Shown: positions 1 through 12,519, counted from the first letter of the stretch. The stretch: DNA of 64,000 nt from Poa pratensis (GCA_947311845.1 CAMZMU010000117.1:77135103-77199102), one strand, 5' to 3'. Notes: generated by a model from the sequence alone, not told the origin. Numbers and translations are program-made.

Positions 1-697
1 TATGAGCACCGTAGCAAGAGCAATGCTGACCGCGCTTCCCGCCCACGGACTGAGAGGGAGAAGCCCAAGCAGCCTGGGTTTTTTGATGACTCTCCAACGC
101 CAAAGAAGAACAAGACATCCTCCTCTGCTCTCTCGGAGAGCATAGTGGTGGAGGCACTCACGGCGCCGGTGGCACGTGCTCTGCGCTCCAAGGCTATTCT
201 CGTGGAGACCCCGCGCAAGAGTGTGAGGGCCAAAGTCCTCACTGATGAATCGGTGCTAGCCCGGGCAGTCCGCTACACCCTGGTGAAGGACGATCCAGGT
301 AATCCCCCGCTTCTCAGCCTTTACGGTTTTGCAATATGTTTCTTCCGATCATCTTCTTTTGGTTGCCAAAGACTCCTGTGTGGTGTTCGATAATGCCGCG
401 GGCCCTATAGAAGAAATCCTGTCAATGTTTAGAGCCCGGGAACTGGCTCAAGCCGAGCTGGCATGCGCTAGGGAGCGCATTGCCATGGAACAACGTCTGG
501 CTATGGAGCAGAGGCTAAGGCCAGAGAAGCCTCTTAAGCCGTTAATGAAGCTGAACCCACGCCGCCACAGGATGGCTTGGCCGAAGAGCTGTCCAAAGAC
601 AACCAGGGGGTTGCCTCTAGTTCGAAACCTACCCGAGGGAGTAAACGTGGAGCTAGTCAGACCACAGCCACGGCAAGCAGACCCAGAACCCGCCTAG
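1..697 (+). pseudogene. LINE ORF1 C-terminal part, broken
   Basis: The reading frame is open from base 1 to 393. It is rich in Lys, Arg, Ser and Pro and then reads into residues such as SVLARAVRYTLVKDDPG, a segment I associate with the protein upstream of the endonuclease in plant L1-type LINEs. A second frame (329-697) continues with an Ala/Glu/Arg-rich helical stretch (RARELAQAELACARERIAMEQ), so one frameshift near 320-390 separates the two halves. ORF1 proteins of such LINEs bind RNA; the N-terminal part lies outside the window, and I see no complete CCHC knuckle here. The stop at 695-697 lies 25 bp before the endonuclease ATG at 723, the usual ORF1-ORF2 arrangement. Family assignment rests mainly on this position. 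Confidence 0.6.
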
Positions 698-722
698 CAC
701 GGGCTACCGGACTGGTTCCATA

Positions 723-1099
723 ATGCGTGTCCTATTCTTTAACATCAGGGGGTTCGGCGCTCGGGGCCGCCGAACGCTCCTCAAAGTCCTGCTCCGCCTG
801 CACCACATCGATGTGATCTGTTTGCAAGAAACCATCAAAGGAGAGTTTATTGATGCAGAAAATCAGGATTTAGAAATTGGTGAGAAGTTCTTTTGGGTGT
901 GGCTCCCGGTTGTGGGTCACTCCGGGGGGATGCTTATGGGCCTGAGAGAGAGTATGTTTGATTTTGGGCAAATTGACAAAGGCCAATTTTACCTTAGCAC
1001 TGCGGTTGTGCATAGACCTTCCAAAAAACAAATGGAACTGATTTGTATCTATGGTCCAGCTGACCATGCTCGCTCTAGCATCTTCTTGGACGAGGTGTC
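723..1099 (+). pseudogene. LINE ORF2 endonuclease domain, 5' part (interrupted at 1099)
   Basis: This is the start of ORF2 of a plant L1-type LINE. The protein opens MRVLFFNIRGFGARGRR, the usual start of the APE-type endonuclease domain (the Asn of FNIRG is a metal-site residue), followed by DVICLQETI with the catalytic Glu. It nicks target DNA to prime reverse transcription. The frame is cut after codon 125 by the LTR retrotransposon at 1100-9241 and resumes at 9247 with 5 duplicated bases between. The apparent C-terminus past 1099 is LTR sequence. No frame damage occurs in this part. Confidence 0.85.
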
Positions 1100-2698
1100 T
1101 GATGCGTGTTAAGTTACACGTCCGTTGGGAACCCAAGAGGAAGGTATGATGAGTGCAGCAGCAAGTTTTCCCTCAGTAAGAAACCAAGGTTTAATCGAAC
1201 CAGTAGGAAGTCAAGGGTCTTCTGAAGGTTGTTGGTGGCTGAATGTGGCACGGCGCAACACCAGGGAATCAGCAGCAACGTGGAACCTGCACACAAGACA
1301 ATCAAACTACTTTGCCCCAACGAAACAGTGAGGTTGTCAATCTCACCGGCTTGCTGAAAACAAAGGATTAAAAGTGTGGTGTGGAAAATGATGTTTGCTT
1401 GCAGAGAATTAAAGAGAACAATGATTGCAGTTGGTTGTATTTCAGATGTAAAAGAATGGACCGGGGTCCACAGTTCACTAGTGGTGTCTCTCCATAATAA
1501 AATACTAACATGCTGGGTAAACAAATTACAGCTGGGCAATTGACAAAATAGAGAGTGCATAACAATGCATATACAAGTCATGATGATCACTATGAGATTT
1601 ACTTGGGCATTACGACAAAGTACACAGACCGCTATCCAGCATGCATCTGTGCCTAAATAGTCCACCTTCAGGTTAGCATCCGCACCCCTTCCAGTATTAA
1701 GTTGCAAGCAACAGACAATTGCATTAAGTATGGTGCATAATGTAAACAATACAAATATCCTTAGACAAAGCATTGCTGTTTTACCCCTAGTAGCAACAGC
1801 ACATCCACAACCTTAGAACTTTCTGTCACTGTCCCAGATTAAATGGAGGCATGAACCCACTATCTAGCATAAATACTCCCTCTTGGAGTTACAAGCATAA
1901 ACTTGGCCAAAGCCTACACTAACGGAGAGCATGCAAGATCATAAACAACATAGGCATGATAAATCAATAATCAACTTGACATAGTATTCAATATTCATCG
2001 GATCCCAGCAAACACAACATGTAGCATTACAATAAGATGATCTTGATCATGATAGGCAGCTCACAAGATCTAAACATGATGGCACAAGAGGAGAAGACAA
2101 CCATCTAGCTACTGCTATGGACCCATAGTCCAGGGGTGGACTACTCACACATCACTCCGGAGGAAGGCATGGCGATGTAGAGCCCTCCGGTGATGATTCC
2201 CCTCTCCGGCAGGGTGCCGGGAAGAGCTTCAGAACCCTCCCGAGCTAGGGTTGACGACGGCGGCGGCTCTGGAACTTTTCGTGGATGGAGGCTCGGGTGT
2301 TTAGGGTTTTCCCGAGAAAGGCAATTTATAGGCGAAGGGGCGATGTCGGTGGAGGCCCGAGGGCTCCTCACCACGTGGCGGCGCGCCAGGGGTGGGACCC
2401 GCGCCACCACATGGTGAGGGCGCCTCGGTGCCCCCCTTCGTCTCTCCTTCGGACTCCGTGTACGTGACAGAAAAATAGGACCTTGGCTTTTTGTTTCGTC
2501 CAATTCCGAGAATATTTCCAGAACAGCTTTTCTGGAATAAAAAACAGCAGAAAACAGGAACTGGCACTGTGGCATCTTGTTAATAGGTTAGTCCCAGAAA
2601 ATGCATAAAAATGCTATAAAGTGTGAATAAAACATGTAGCAATTGACATAATATAAGCATGGAACATAAGAAATTATAGATACGTTGGAGACGTATCA
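1100..2698 (-). repeat. LTR of copy 1 (its 3' LTR)
   Basis: 1599 bp, bounded by TG and CA in either reading; in element orientation it begins TGATACGTCTCCAACG. It matches 7641-9241 apart from one missing C near 1131 and one missing A near 1920. ORFs inside it are not protein genes. Confidence 0.92.
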
Positions 2699-2713
2699 AG
2701 CATCCCCAAGCTT
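2699..2713 (-). promoter_or_regulatory. Polypurine-tract region of copy 1
   Basis: Minus strand AAGCTTGGGGATGCT directly precedes the 3' LTR, the place where plus-strand priming occurs. The same 15 bases precede the right LTR of copy 2 at 42815-42829. Confidence 0.7.
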
Positions 2714-5343
2714 AGTTCTACTCGTCCTCGAGTAGGTAAAACGATAACAACAAATAATTTCTTAGGTGACATGCTACCACATAATCATGATCAAATAATA
2801 TTGTAAAGCATATAGAAATGAATGAGTAACAACTAATAGATAATGAGTAAACAACTGAATCATATAAGCAAAAACTTTTCATAAATAGTACTTTCAAGAC
2901 AAGCATCAAAAAGTTTTGCATAAGAGTTAACTCATAAAGCAATAGATTCTAAGTAAAAGGCATTGAAGCAACACAAAGGAAGATTTAAGTTTCAGCAATT
3001 GCTTTCAACTTTCAACTTGTATATCTCATGGATAATTGTCAACACAAAGCAATATAATAAGTGCAATAAGTAAGCATATAAAAATTGTTGCACACAAAGT
3101 TGACACAAGTGTTTGCTTCTGAGATAGAAAGGAGTAGGTAAACTGACTCAACCTAAAGTAAAAGAAAGGCCCTTCGCAGAGGGAAGCAGGGATTAAATCA
3201 TGTGCTAGAGCTTTTTAAGTTTTGAAATCATATAGAGAGCATAAAAATAAAGTTTTGAGAGGTGTTTGTTGTTGTCAACGAATGGTAGTGGGCACTCTAA
3301 CCCCCTTGTCAACCAGACTTTCAAGAGCGGCTCCCATGAAGGACGTTATTTCTACCCAAAGGCAGATCATCCCTCTTCTCTTTTGTTTACACATGTACTT
3401 TAATTTGGGTGACACTCCTCCCAACCTTTGCTTACACAAGCCATGGCTAACCGAATCCTCGGGTGCCTTCCAACAATCACATACCATGGAGGAGTGTCTA
3501 TTTTAAATGATCAACTTTTTAAATTGCTTACTGATAAATCAGGGCAAAACATGTGAAGAGAATTAAAGGTGAAAGTTGTAATTAATTGGGACTGGGCACC
3601 CCATTTGCCAGCTCTTTTTGCAAAATTATTGGATAAGCGGATGTATATGCCACTAGTCCATTGGTGAAAGTCTGTCAGGAGTAAATGACAAGGTTGAAAG
3701 ATAAAACACCACATACTTCCTCATGAGCTATAAAACATTGACACAAATAAGGGATAATAGCTTTTGAATAGTTTAAAGGTAGCACATGAAGTATTTACTT
3801 GGAATGGCAGAAAATACCACATAATAGGTAGTTATGGTGGACACAAATGGCATGGGTTTTGGCTCAAGGATTTGGATGCACGAGAAGCATTCCCTCTCAG
3901 TACAGAGTTTAGGCTAGCAAGGTTGTTTGAAGCAAACACAAGATATCAACCGGTACAGCAAGACTTACATGAAAACATATTGCAAGCATTATAAGACTCT
4001 ACACTGTCTTCCTTGTTGCTCAAACACTTTTACCAGAAAATATCTAGACCTTAGAGATAGCAAACATGCAAACCAAATTTCAACAAGCTCTACGGTAGTT
4101 CTTTACTAATAGGTTTTTAACTACATGATGCAAGAGCTTAAACATGAAATACTTGAGAGCTCAAAACAATTGCCAAGTATCAAATTATCCAAGACAATGA
4201 TCTATATGTGTGTCTTTTCGATATACCATCTACCACATGTTGCATTTTCTGTTTCCAACCAAACACCAATCAACTTATTTCAACAAAAACTCTCCAAATA
4301 ATTTACAAATGAAACAAGAGAGTATTACTCTACAAGAACTAACAGCTCTGAATAAGAGATGCATGAAAAACAGGAGCTAAAAGCATAGCAGTAGCTAGAT
4401 AAGAATACTCAACAGATATAAGTGAAGAATATGAGTATTCACATGAAAAAGCGGAGCGTGTCTCTCTCCCACACAAGAATGCTAGGATCCAATTTATTCA
4501 GAAAATAAAAATAACAATGCGAAAATAAAAGCACACAGACGCTCCAAGTAAAGTACATAAGATGTGGAAGAATTAAAATATAGTTTCACTAGAGATGACC
4601 TGATAAGTTGTTGATGAAGAAGGGGATGCCTTGGGCATCCCCAAGCTTAGACGCTTGAGTCTTCTTGAAATATGCTTGGGTGACCCACGGGGGCATCCCC
4701 AAGCTTAGGCTTTTCACTCTTCTTGATCACATCATATCATCCTTCTCGCTTGATCCTTGAAAACTTCCGCCACACCAAACTCAAAGTAATTCTCATTAGA
4801 GGGTTAGTGCATAATCAAAAATTCTCATATTCTACAGTGACACAATCATCACCAATACTTCTGGACATTAGCTACAGCCACTGATGTTTTATGGAGCAAA
4901 GAAATCCAATCAAACATAGTAAAAGAGGCAATGCAAAATAAATGGCAGAATCTGTCAAAACAGAACAGTCCGTAAAGACGAATTTTTTCGAGGCACTTAA
5001 GTTGCTCAGATTGAGAAACTCAAAACTAATGAAAGTTGCGTACATATCTGAGGATCACGCACGAATTTTTCAGAATTTTTCAATTTTTCTGGAGTGAATA
5101 AAGCTCAAAACCGTGGACAGCAAAAATCTGTCCCTGTGCAGAAATCCAAATCTAGCATCAACTTTCTACTAGAGACTTTACTTGGCACAACATTGCAAGA
5201 AAATAAAGATACAAAGGAGTTGTTACAGAAGTAAGCACACTCCTTGACTCAAATAAAATAAAAATAACAGGAAATAAAATGATGGGTTGTCTCCCATAAG
5301 CGCTTTTCTTTAACGCCTTTCAGCTAGGCGCAGAAAGTGAAAA
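2714..5343 (-). other. Long 3' non-coding tract of copy 1, with a perfect hairpin
   Basis: 2.6 kb of AT-rich DNA without a supported gene; the short ORFs here have no recognisable domain. It is homologous to 40270-42814 in copy 2, beginning at the segment AAAGCGCTTATGGGAGACAA (minus strand). At 4622-4642 there is a perfect 9-bp palindrome GGGGATGCC / GGCATCCCC with a 3-base loop, repeated in copy 2 at 40961-40981. Conservation with the LTR but not with the coding part suggests a packaging or cis-acting role, which is inference. Confidence 0.7.
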
Positions 5344-7442
5344 TCAAGTGTTCTCAAGAGAAGAAGCATCAACATCATAATTTGTTCTAATAATAGAATC
5401 AAAAGGTAGCTTCATTCTCTTTCTAGGGAAGTGTTCCATACCTTTCTTGAGTGGGAATTGATACCTAATATTCCCTTCTTTCATATCAATAATAGCACCA
5501 ACAGTTCGAAGAAAAGGTCTTCCCAAAACAATAGGACAAGATGCATTGCATTCAATATCCAAAACAACAAAATCAACGGGGACAAGGTTATTGTTAACCA
5601 TAATATGAACATTATCAATTCTCCCCAAAGGTTTCTTCATAGAATTATCAGCAAGATGAACATCCAAATAACAGTGTTCCAAAGGTGGTAAATCAAGCAT
5701 ATCATAAAGTTTCTTAGGCATAACAGAGATACTAGCACCAAGATCACATAAAGCATTACAATCAAAATCATTCACCTTCATTTTAATGATGGGCTCCCAA
5801 CCATCTTCTAACTTCCTAGGGATAGAAGCTTCATGTCTTAATTTCTCTTCCCTAACTTGCATGAGAGCATTTGTAATATGTTTTGTAAAAGCCAAATTTA
5901 TAGCACTAGCATTAGGACTTCTAGCTAGCTTTTGCAAGAACATAATAACTTCAGAAATATTACAATTATCAAAATCAAGATCATCGTCATCTAAAGCAAT
6001 GGGACCATTGTCCCCCATAGTTCGAAAAATTTCAGCACTTTTATCAGGAACAGTTTCAGTGGTTTTAGGCAATTTCAAACGTTTTGCAATGGAAGTGGAA
6101 ACATTGCCAACACCAATAATGTTACCATTGATAGTAGAAGGTTTACTAACATGTGATGCTTCAGCATTACTAGTGGTAGTGATAGTACAAACTCTAGCTA
6201 TACTATTCTTTCTAGCAATTTCATCTTCTCTTTCCCACCTAGCATGCAATTCAGCCAACATCCTAATATTATTATCAATTTTAACTTGGATAGCATTGGC
6301 AGTAGCAAAAGTCTTAGTATCTTTAACTTCATTAGGCATAACTTTCAGTTTCAAAAGATCAACATCAAGAGCAAGGCTATCAACTTTAGAAGCAAGAACA
6401 TCAATTTTGCCAAACTTTTCCTCAACAGATTTATTAAAAGCAGTTTGGGTATTGATAAATTCCTTAAGCATGACTTCAAGATCAGAGGGTACACTCCTAT
6501 TATTGTTGTAAGAATTACCATAGGAATTACCATAACTATTGCCACTATTAGAAGGATATGGCTTATAATTGTTGTTACCAAAATTATTCCTATAAGCATT
6601 GTTGTTGAAATTATTATTTTTAATGAAGTTCACATCAACATGCTCTTCTTGAGCAACCAATGAAGCTAAAGGAACATTATTTGGATCAACATGAGATTTA
6701 CCATTCACAAGCATAGACATAATGACATCAATCTTATCACTCAAGGAAGAGGTTTCTTCAACAGAATTTACCTTCTTACCTTGTGGAGTCCTCTCAGTGT
6801 GCCATTCAGATAATTAATCATCATATCATCAAGAAGCTTTGTTGCTGCACCCAAAGTGATGGACATAAAGGTACCTCCAGCAGCAGAATCCAGAAGGTTT
6901 CTTGAAGAAAAATTCAGTCCTGCATAAAAGGTTTGGATGATCATCCAAGCAGTCAGTCCATGGGTGGGACAATTCTTTACCAATGATTTCATTCTCTCCC
7001 ATGCTTGGGCAACATGCTCATTATCAAATTGTTTAAATTCATAATGCTACTTCTCAAAGATATAATCTTAGCAGGAGGATAATATTTCCCAATGAAAGCA
7101 TCTTTGCATTTAGTCCATGAATCAATACTATTTCTAGGCAAAGATAGCAACCATTCTTTAGCTCTTCCTCTTAAAGAGAAAGGAAATAATTTCAGTTTAA
7201 TAATCTCCATCTATATCCTTATACTTTTGCATCTCACAAAGTTCAACAAAATTATTAAGGTGAGCAGCAGCATCATCAGTACTAACACCAGAAAATTGCT
7301 CTTTCATAACAAGATTTAACAGAGCAGGTTTAATTTCATAAAAGTCTGCTTTAGAAGCAGGTGGAGCAATAGGAGTGCATATGAAATCATTATTATTTGT
7401 GCTAGTGAAGTCACACAACTTGGTGTTCTCAGGAGTACTCAT
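5344..7442 (-). pseudogene. gag-aspartic protease polyprotein, three frameshifts
   Basis: The ATG at 7440-7442 opens MSTPENTKLCDF. The capsid region follows in pieces: 7442-7197, 7210-6989 (FPFSLRGRAKEWLLSLP and FIGKYYPP, typical of plant Retrotrans_gag), 6992-6768, then the long 466-residue frame 6744-5344. That last frame has an Asn-rich linker (residues ~40-80) and a retropepsin-like domain with the catalytic motif DLGAS near residue 334 and a second hallmark PIVLGRPFL about 70 residues later. The breaks are near 7205, 7036 (a lost T in a T run) and 6800 (a lost T). The DLGA-type protease and Asp-tRNA primer fit the Athila/Tat side of Gypsy. No RT follows. Confidence 0.85.
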
Positions 7443-7611
7443 TTTAGCAAAATTAAAGCTAGGCCGAAATACAAAAGTAAATGCAAGTAACTAATTTTTT
7501 TGTGTTTTTGATATAAAGAAGCAAACAAGATAAAGTAAAAATAAAATAAGCAAGACAAAAACAAAGTAAAGAGATTGGAAGTGAGAGACTCCCCTTGCAG
7601 AAGGTTTGACT

Positions 7612-7629
7612 TCCCCGGCAACGGCGCCA
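7612..7629 (-). promoter_or_regulatory. Primer-binding site, Asp-tRNA type
   Basis: On the minus strand this reads TGGCGCCGTTGCCGGGGA, complementary to the 3' end of plant tRNA-Asp (GTC). It lies 11 bases inside the 5' LTR. The same 18 bases are at 38900-38917 and 63074-63091, so all three Gypsy elements here use the same primer. Confidence 0.85.
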
Positions 7630-7640
7630 GAAAACTGGCT

Positions 7641-9241
7641 TGATGCGTGTTAAGTTACACGTCCGTTGGGAACCCCAAGAGGAAGGTATGATGAGTGCAG
7701 CAGCAAGTTTTCCCTCAGTAAGAAACCAAGGTTTAATCGAACCAGTAGGAAGTCAAGGGTCTTCTGAAGGTTGTTGGTGGCTGAATGTGGCACGGCGCAA
7801 CACCAGGGAATCAGCAGCAACGTGGAACCTGCACACAAGACAATCAAACTACTTTGCCCCAACGAAACAGTGAGGTTGTCAATCTCACCGGCTTGCTGAA
7901 AACAAAGGATTAAAAGTGTGGTGTGGAAAATGATGTTTGCTTGCAGAGAATTAAAGAGAACAATGATTGCAGTTGGTTGTATTTCAGATGTAAAAGAATG
8001 GACCGGGGTCCACAGTTCACTAGTGGTGTCTCTCCATAATAAAATACTAACATGCTGGGTAAACAAATTACAGCTGGGCAATTGACAAAATAGAGAGTGC
8101 ATAACAATGCATATACAAGTCATGATGATCACTATGAGATTTACTTGGGCATTACGACAAAGTACACAGACCGCTATCCAGCATGCATCTGTGCCTAAAT
8201 AGTCCACCTTCAGGTTAGCATCCGCACCCCTTCCAGTATTAAGTTGCAAGCAACAGACAATTGCATTAAGTATGGTGCATAATGTAAACAATACAAATAT
8301 CCTTAGACAAAGCATTGCTGTTTTACCCCTAGTAGCAACAGCACATCCACAACCTTAGAACTTTCTGTCACTGTCCCAGATTAAATGGAGGCATGAACCC
8401 ACTATCTAGCATAAATACTCCCTCTTGGAGTTACAAGCATAAACTTGGCCAAAGCCTACACTAAACGGAGAGCATGCAAGATCATAAACAACATAGGCAT
8501 GATAAATCAATAATCAACTTGACATAGTATTCAATATTCATCGGATCCCAGCAAACACAACATGTAGCATTACAATAAGATGATCTTGATCATGATAGGC
8601 AGCTCACAAGATCTAAACATGATGGCACAAGAGGAGAAGACAACCATCTAGCTACTGCTATGGACCCATAGTCCAGGGGTGGACTACTCACACATCACTC
8701 CGGAGGAAGGCATGGCGATGTAGAGCCCTCCGGTGATGATTCCCCTCTCCGGCAGGGTGCCGGGAAGAGCTTCAGAACCCTCCCGAGCTAGGGTTGACGA
8801 CGGCGGCGGCTCTGGAACTTTTCGTGGATGGAGGCTCGGGTGTTTAGGGTTTTCCCGAGAAAGGCAATTTATAGGCGAAGGGGCGATGTCGGTGGAGGCC
8901 CGAGGGCTCCTCACCACGTGGCGGCGCGCCAGGGGTGGGACCCGCGCCACCACATGGTGAGGGCGCCTCGGTGCCCCCCTTCGTCTCTCCTTCGGACTCC
9001 GTGTACGTGACAGAAAAATAGGACCTTGGCTTTTTGTTTCGTCCAATTCCGAGAATATTTCCAGAACAGCTTTTCTGGAATAAAAAACAGCAGAAAACAG
9101 GAACTGGCACTGTGGCATCTTGTTAATAGGTTAGTCCCAGAAAATGCATAAAAATGCTATAAAGTGTGAATAAAACATGTAGCAATTGACATAATATAAG
9201 CATGGAACATAAGAAATTATAGATACGTTGGAGACGTATCA
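7641..9241 (-). repeat. LTR of copy 1 (its 5' LTR)
   Basis: 1601 bp, essentially identical to 1100-2698. The promoter for the minus-strand element should lie here. The GC-rich part (8700-9010) corresponds to the GC-rich part of the LTRs at 37325 and 42830. Confidence 0.92.
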
Positions 9242-9246
9242 GTGTC

Positions 9247-9570
9247 CGCTAAGATTGCTAGCTGTCCCCGCCGATCCTCATGGGTGGGGATTTTACCCTT
9301 ATGTGTTCTCAGGAAGACAAAAATAACGACAGAATTAATTGGCCCCGCATTGAGCTGTTTAATCACCACATTGCCACTTGGGCCCTCCAGGAAATTCCTC
9401 GCACGGGTGCGAGGTATACGTGGACCAACAAGCAACTAAACCCTGTTAGATGTGTCCTTGATAGAGTCTTCATGTCCGCTGAATTAGAAGTTGTGTTCCC
9501 CATGTGCTCGCAGGCGGCAGAGACCAGCCTGGGCTCCGACCATACGCCTCTTATCTTCGATTCAGGGGAG
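9247..9570 (+). pseudogene. LINE ORF2 endonuclease domain, 3' part
   Basis: Continuation of the domain cut at 1099. After a one-base frame change near 9275 the frame at 9280 gives GGDFTLMC, RTGARYTWTNKQ, DRVFMS and SLGSDHTPLI; the GDF and SDHTP motifs are the catalytic Asp and Asp-His of APE-type endonucleases. Another frameshift near 9570 moves reading into the frame used by the RT. All catalytic motifs are visible, but the frame is broken. Confidence 0.8.
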
Positions 9571-11471
9571 GCTCCTTGTATCGCAGTAACCGCTTCTTTT
9601 TCGATATTAGTTGGTTTAACTTGGATTCTTTCTTGCCCATGCTCAAGGCTAGATGGGATAGCTTGGCAGCTAGGGTAGGCGGCCGTGACATTACGGACTG
9701 GTGGCAGTTTATGAGTGCTAACACTAGACAATTCCTCCGGGGGTGGAGCAAAAATCTTGGCAGTGAGGCGAGGGCCCGAAAAGCTGGGCTGTTAGCCCAG
9801 ATTAAATCCCTTGACCTCCATGCCGATTCAGATGGGCTGGAGGAGGATGAGTGGGCGTTACGCTATTATCTTGAAGAACAACTCTTGCAAATCCTGAGAC
9901 AGGAGGAGGAGTACTGGCATCAGCGGGGACGAATTAGATGGGCTCTAGAGGGGGACGCTAATACGACCTATTTCCATGCTGTTGCCAATGGGAGGCGCAG
10001 GAAATGCCAAATTTCATCCCTTTCCACGCAGCTTGGCTACATTTCTGACAAACGAGCTATTCAAGATCACATTTACGAGTATTGCCGTGAGCTTGTAGGC
10101 ACTACCGCGACCAGAGTCTGGGGGTTGCATGCTAACACTTGGAGTGGCAACGCCCTGGTTTCCCATGCGGAAAACACCGGCCTTGCTCTCACCTATTCTG
10201 AAAAGGATCTCGAAAGCCTGGTTAGCGAGATGAAGTCTAATACGGCCCCTGGTCCGGATGGGTTCCCGGTCCATTTCTTCAAAAAGTGTTGGCCTTTGGT
10301 GAGACATGGGGTCCTCCACATTCTGAATGATTTCATCCTTGGCAGAATTGACATTTCTAGACTCAACTTTGGGGTTTTGTCTCTCATCCCAAAGGTCCCT
10401 GGGGAAGACCAAATTTCTAAGTTCCGTCCGATTGCTTTGATCAATGTGATCTTCAAAATAGTCTCTAAAGCGTTTGCTCACAGACTGGACCCGATTGCGA
10501 ACCGCATTATCAGTCCCAATCAGACTGCATTCATAAAGGGTCGGTATATCCTAGACGGTGCTCTAGCTCTGCAAGAGATGGTGCACGTGCTGACTTCAAA
10601 AAAACTAGGCGGTATTCTACTGAAGCTAGACTTCGAAAAAGCCTACGATAGGGTAAACTAGGACTTCCTGCTTGAGGTCTTGCGTCGAAAGGGCTTTGAC
10701 GCAGGCTTCATTCACAGAATTGCCCAACTGGTCCAAGGGGGACAAACGACCATCTCTATTAATGGAGAGATTGGTCCTTATTTTAGAAACAAGAGGGGAG
10801 TGCATCAAGGGGACCCTCTTTCCCCTCTTCTTTTCAATTTTGTCGTTGAGGCGCTCTCGGTGATGCTGACCTCCGCCTGTAATGCGGGCCACATCCAGGG
10901 AGTGGTGCCGCACTTGGTGCCGGGAGGGGTCTCGCACCTCCAATACGCCGATGACACACTCATCCTTATTCAAAACAACGAGCTGCAAATTGCAAACTTA
11001 AAGTTCATTTTGATGTGCTTTGAGGATATGTCTGGGCTAAAAATCAACTACCATAAAAGTGAGATCATCGTCTTAGACCAGCCCCCAGAGAAACAGTTGC
11101 GGATTGCCCGCCTCCTTAACTGCAAACTGGGTGCCTTCCCCTTCCTTTACCTTGGGTTGCCGGTGTCTGATAGAAAGCTCACGGTTGAGCAGTGGAACTG
11201 CTTGGTCCTGAAACTCGCAGGATGTGTGGAACCATGGATGGGTAGGTTCCTATCCGTGGGGGGCAGGCTCATTTTATGTAACGCCTGCCTGGACAGTTTA
11301 CCCATCTTCGCTATGGGTCTTTTCCTTCTTCAAGATGGGGTTCATGAAAGGTTTGATTCACATCGTGCTAGAATTTATTGGGAAGGCTCGGGGCCGAAGC
11401 GTAAGTACCATCTGTTGAACTGGCCTGCGGTGTGTAGACCTAAAGAGGTGGGGGGGTCTTGGTCTAACTAA
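9571..11471 (+). pseudogene. LINE ORF2 reverse transcriptase, one internal stop
   Basis: The linker is rich in charged residues (RQEEEYWHQRGRIRWALEGD), then comes the RT proper: SNTAPGPDGFP, FRPIALINVIFKIVSKAF, QTAFIKGRYILDGALAL, KLDFEKAYDRVN, RGVHQGDPLSPLLFNFV and the catalytic YADD at 10944-10955. The frame is continuous except for a TAG at 10659-10661 where this family has Trp (YDRVNWDFL), so a single G-to-A change kills it. It copies the LINE RNA at the nicked target. The frame ends at 11471. Confidence 0.9.
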
Positions 11472-12519
11472 CACTAAGCTTATGAATAAAGCGCTGATGC
11501 TTAAGCGGGTGTGGAAGATGTACCACTTGGATGGGTCCATTTGGGCTAGTATTATCCGTGCTAAGTACTTGGTCAATGATGACATCTTTGGGAGCCCTCG
11601 GGTGAGCGGCTCCCAGTTTTGACGTTGTATAAACAAGATCAAACAGCTGTTCAAGTTAGGCGCGAAACACACCATCGGAAACCGAGCCAGAACGTTGTTC
11701 TGGCTTGACCTATGGCAAGGTCAGGTACCTCTCAAAGACAAATTCCCTCGTATTTTCGCCTTCTGTGACAACCAATCCATCTCGGTTAGACAAGCTGCTA
11801 GCGGGGGGCTTAGGCTTCGTTGAACGCTTGATCTGGCCGGCGCTGAGCAGTGGTGTGATATTCAGGAGATGCTGGATCAGCTGTCCCTCTCCGATGAACA
11901 AGACCAGGTCTCCTGGCTGCTTGATCCCTCTGGGAAGTACACGGTTGCTTTGATGTATGCCAAACTTTCGCAAGGGGCGACGGTAGCACACTTCTCTGAA
12001 ATCTGGGCTGCTAAGGTTCCGCTCAAAATTAGGATCTTTGCTTGACAAATGGTCATTGACAGGCTTTCTACCAGCGAACAGCTAGCGATTAGACACCATG
12101 GTCCAATGAATGGTCGATGTGCTATGTGTGGTCAGTTAGAGAACTCCACCCACATCTTTTTCTCTTGCTCTTTGGCTAAATTCACTGTCTTGCGCCAGCT
12201 ACTTGGGTGTAGCTGGTGCCCGGCAAACTTTACACAGTTCTTTGCCATTGTTTCTAGTCTTGCTGGCCATTACCGCAGCGTGGTTTGGGCGTTGTTCCTG
12301 GCCCAGTCGTGGGTGTTGTGGCATATTAGAAATAAACTTACTATCGAATCCATTGTGATAAACTCACCGGCTGATGTGATCTTCAAAACTGCCATCTTCT
12401 TGCAGCAGTGGTCGATTTCCGCAAAGCCCCAGGATCAAGCAGGACTACAACAGTTGACAAGCAAGCTAAGGCGTCTTCACGCGCGAAACTTGGCTGATTC
12501 GACCGTGCCGGCCCCCTAG
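11472..12519 (+). pseudogene. LINE ORF2 C-terminal region with zf-RVT domain, broken
   Basis: After a frame break at 11471 the sequence still reads NKALMLKRVWKMYHLDGS, AKYLVNDDIFGSPR and later KVPLKIRIFA, as expected downstream of a plant LINE RT. A TGA at 12043-12045 sits where Trp is normal. The last open piece (12049-12519) has the Cys/His cluster CAMCGQLENSTHIFFSC of the zf-RVT domain, thought to bind the LINE RNA. At least two frameshifts and one or two stops separate this part from the RT. Confidence 0.8.

Larger units (their letters stand above)
1100..9241 (-). mobile_element. Young non-autonomous Ty3/Gypsy LTR retrotransposon (copy 1)
   Basis: The element is complete: LTR 1100-2698, internal region 2699-7640, LTR 7641-9241. 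It is flanked by GTGTC at 1095-1099 and again at 9242-9246, a perfect 5-bp target duplication inside the LINE endonuclease gene. Reading on the minus strand, the order is 5' LTR, Asp-tRNA primer site, gag-protease, a 2.6-kb non-coding tract, polypurine tract and 3' LTR. No reverse transcriptase, RNase H or integrase can be found, so it depended on another element for replication. By eye the two LTRs differ by two single-base indels only, so insertion was recent. The same LTR type bounds the element at 37325-44401. Confidence 0.93.

Noticed and set aside
723..1112. Endonuclease ORF ending at 1112
   Set aside because: The last codons are LTR sequence; the real domain continues at 9247.
1114..1773. 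219-221 codon ORFs in the LTRs (also 7650-8315)
   Set aside because: They lie within LTR sequence, are identical because the LTRs are identical, and have no recognisable domain.
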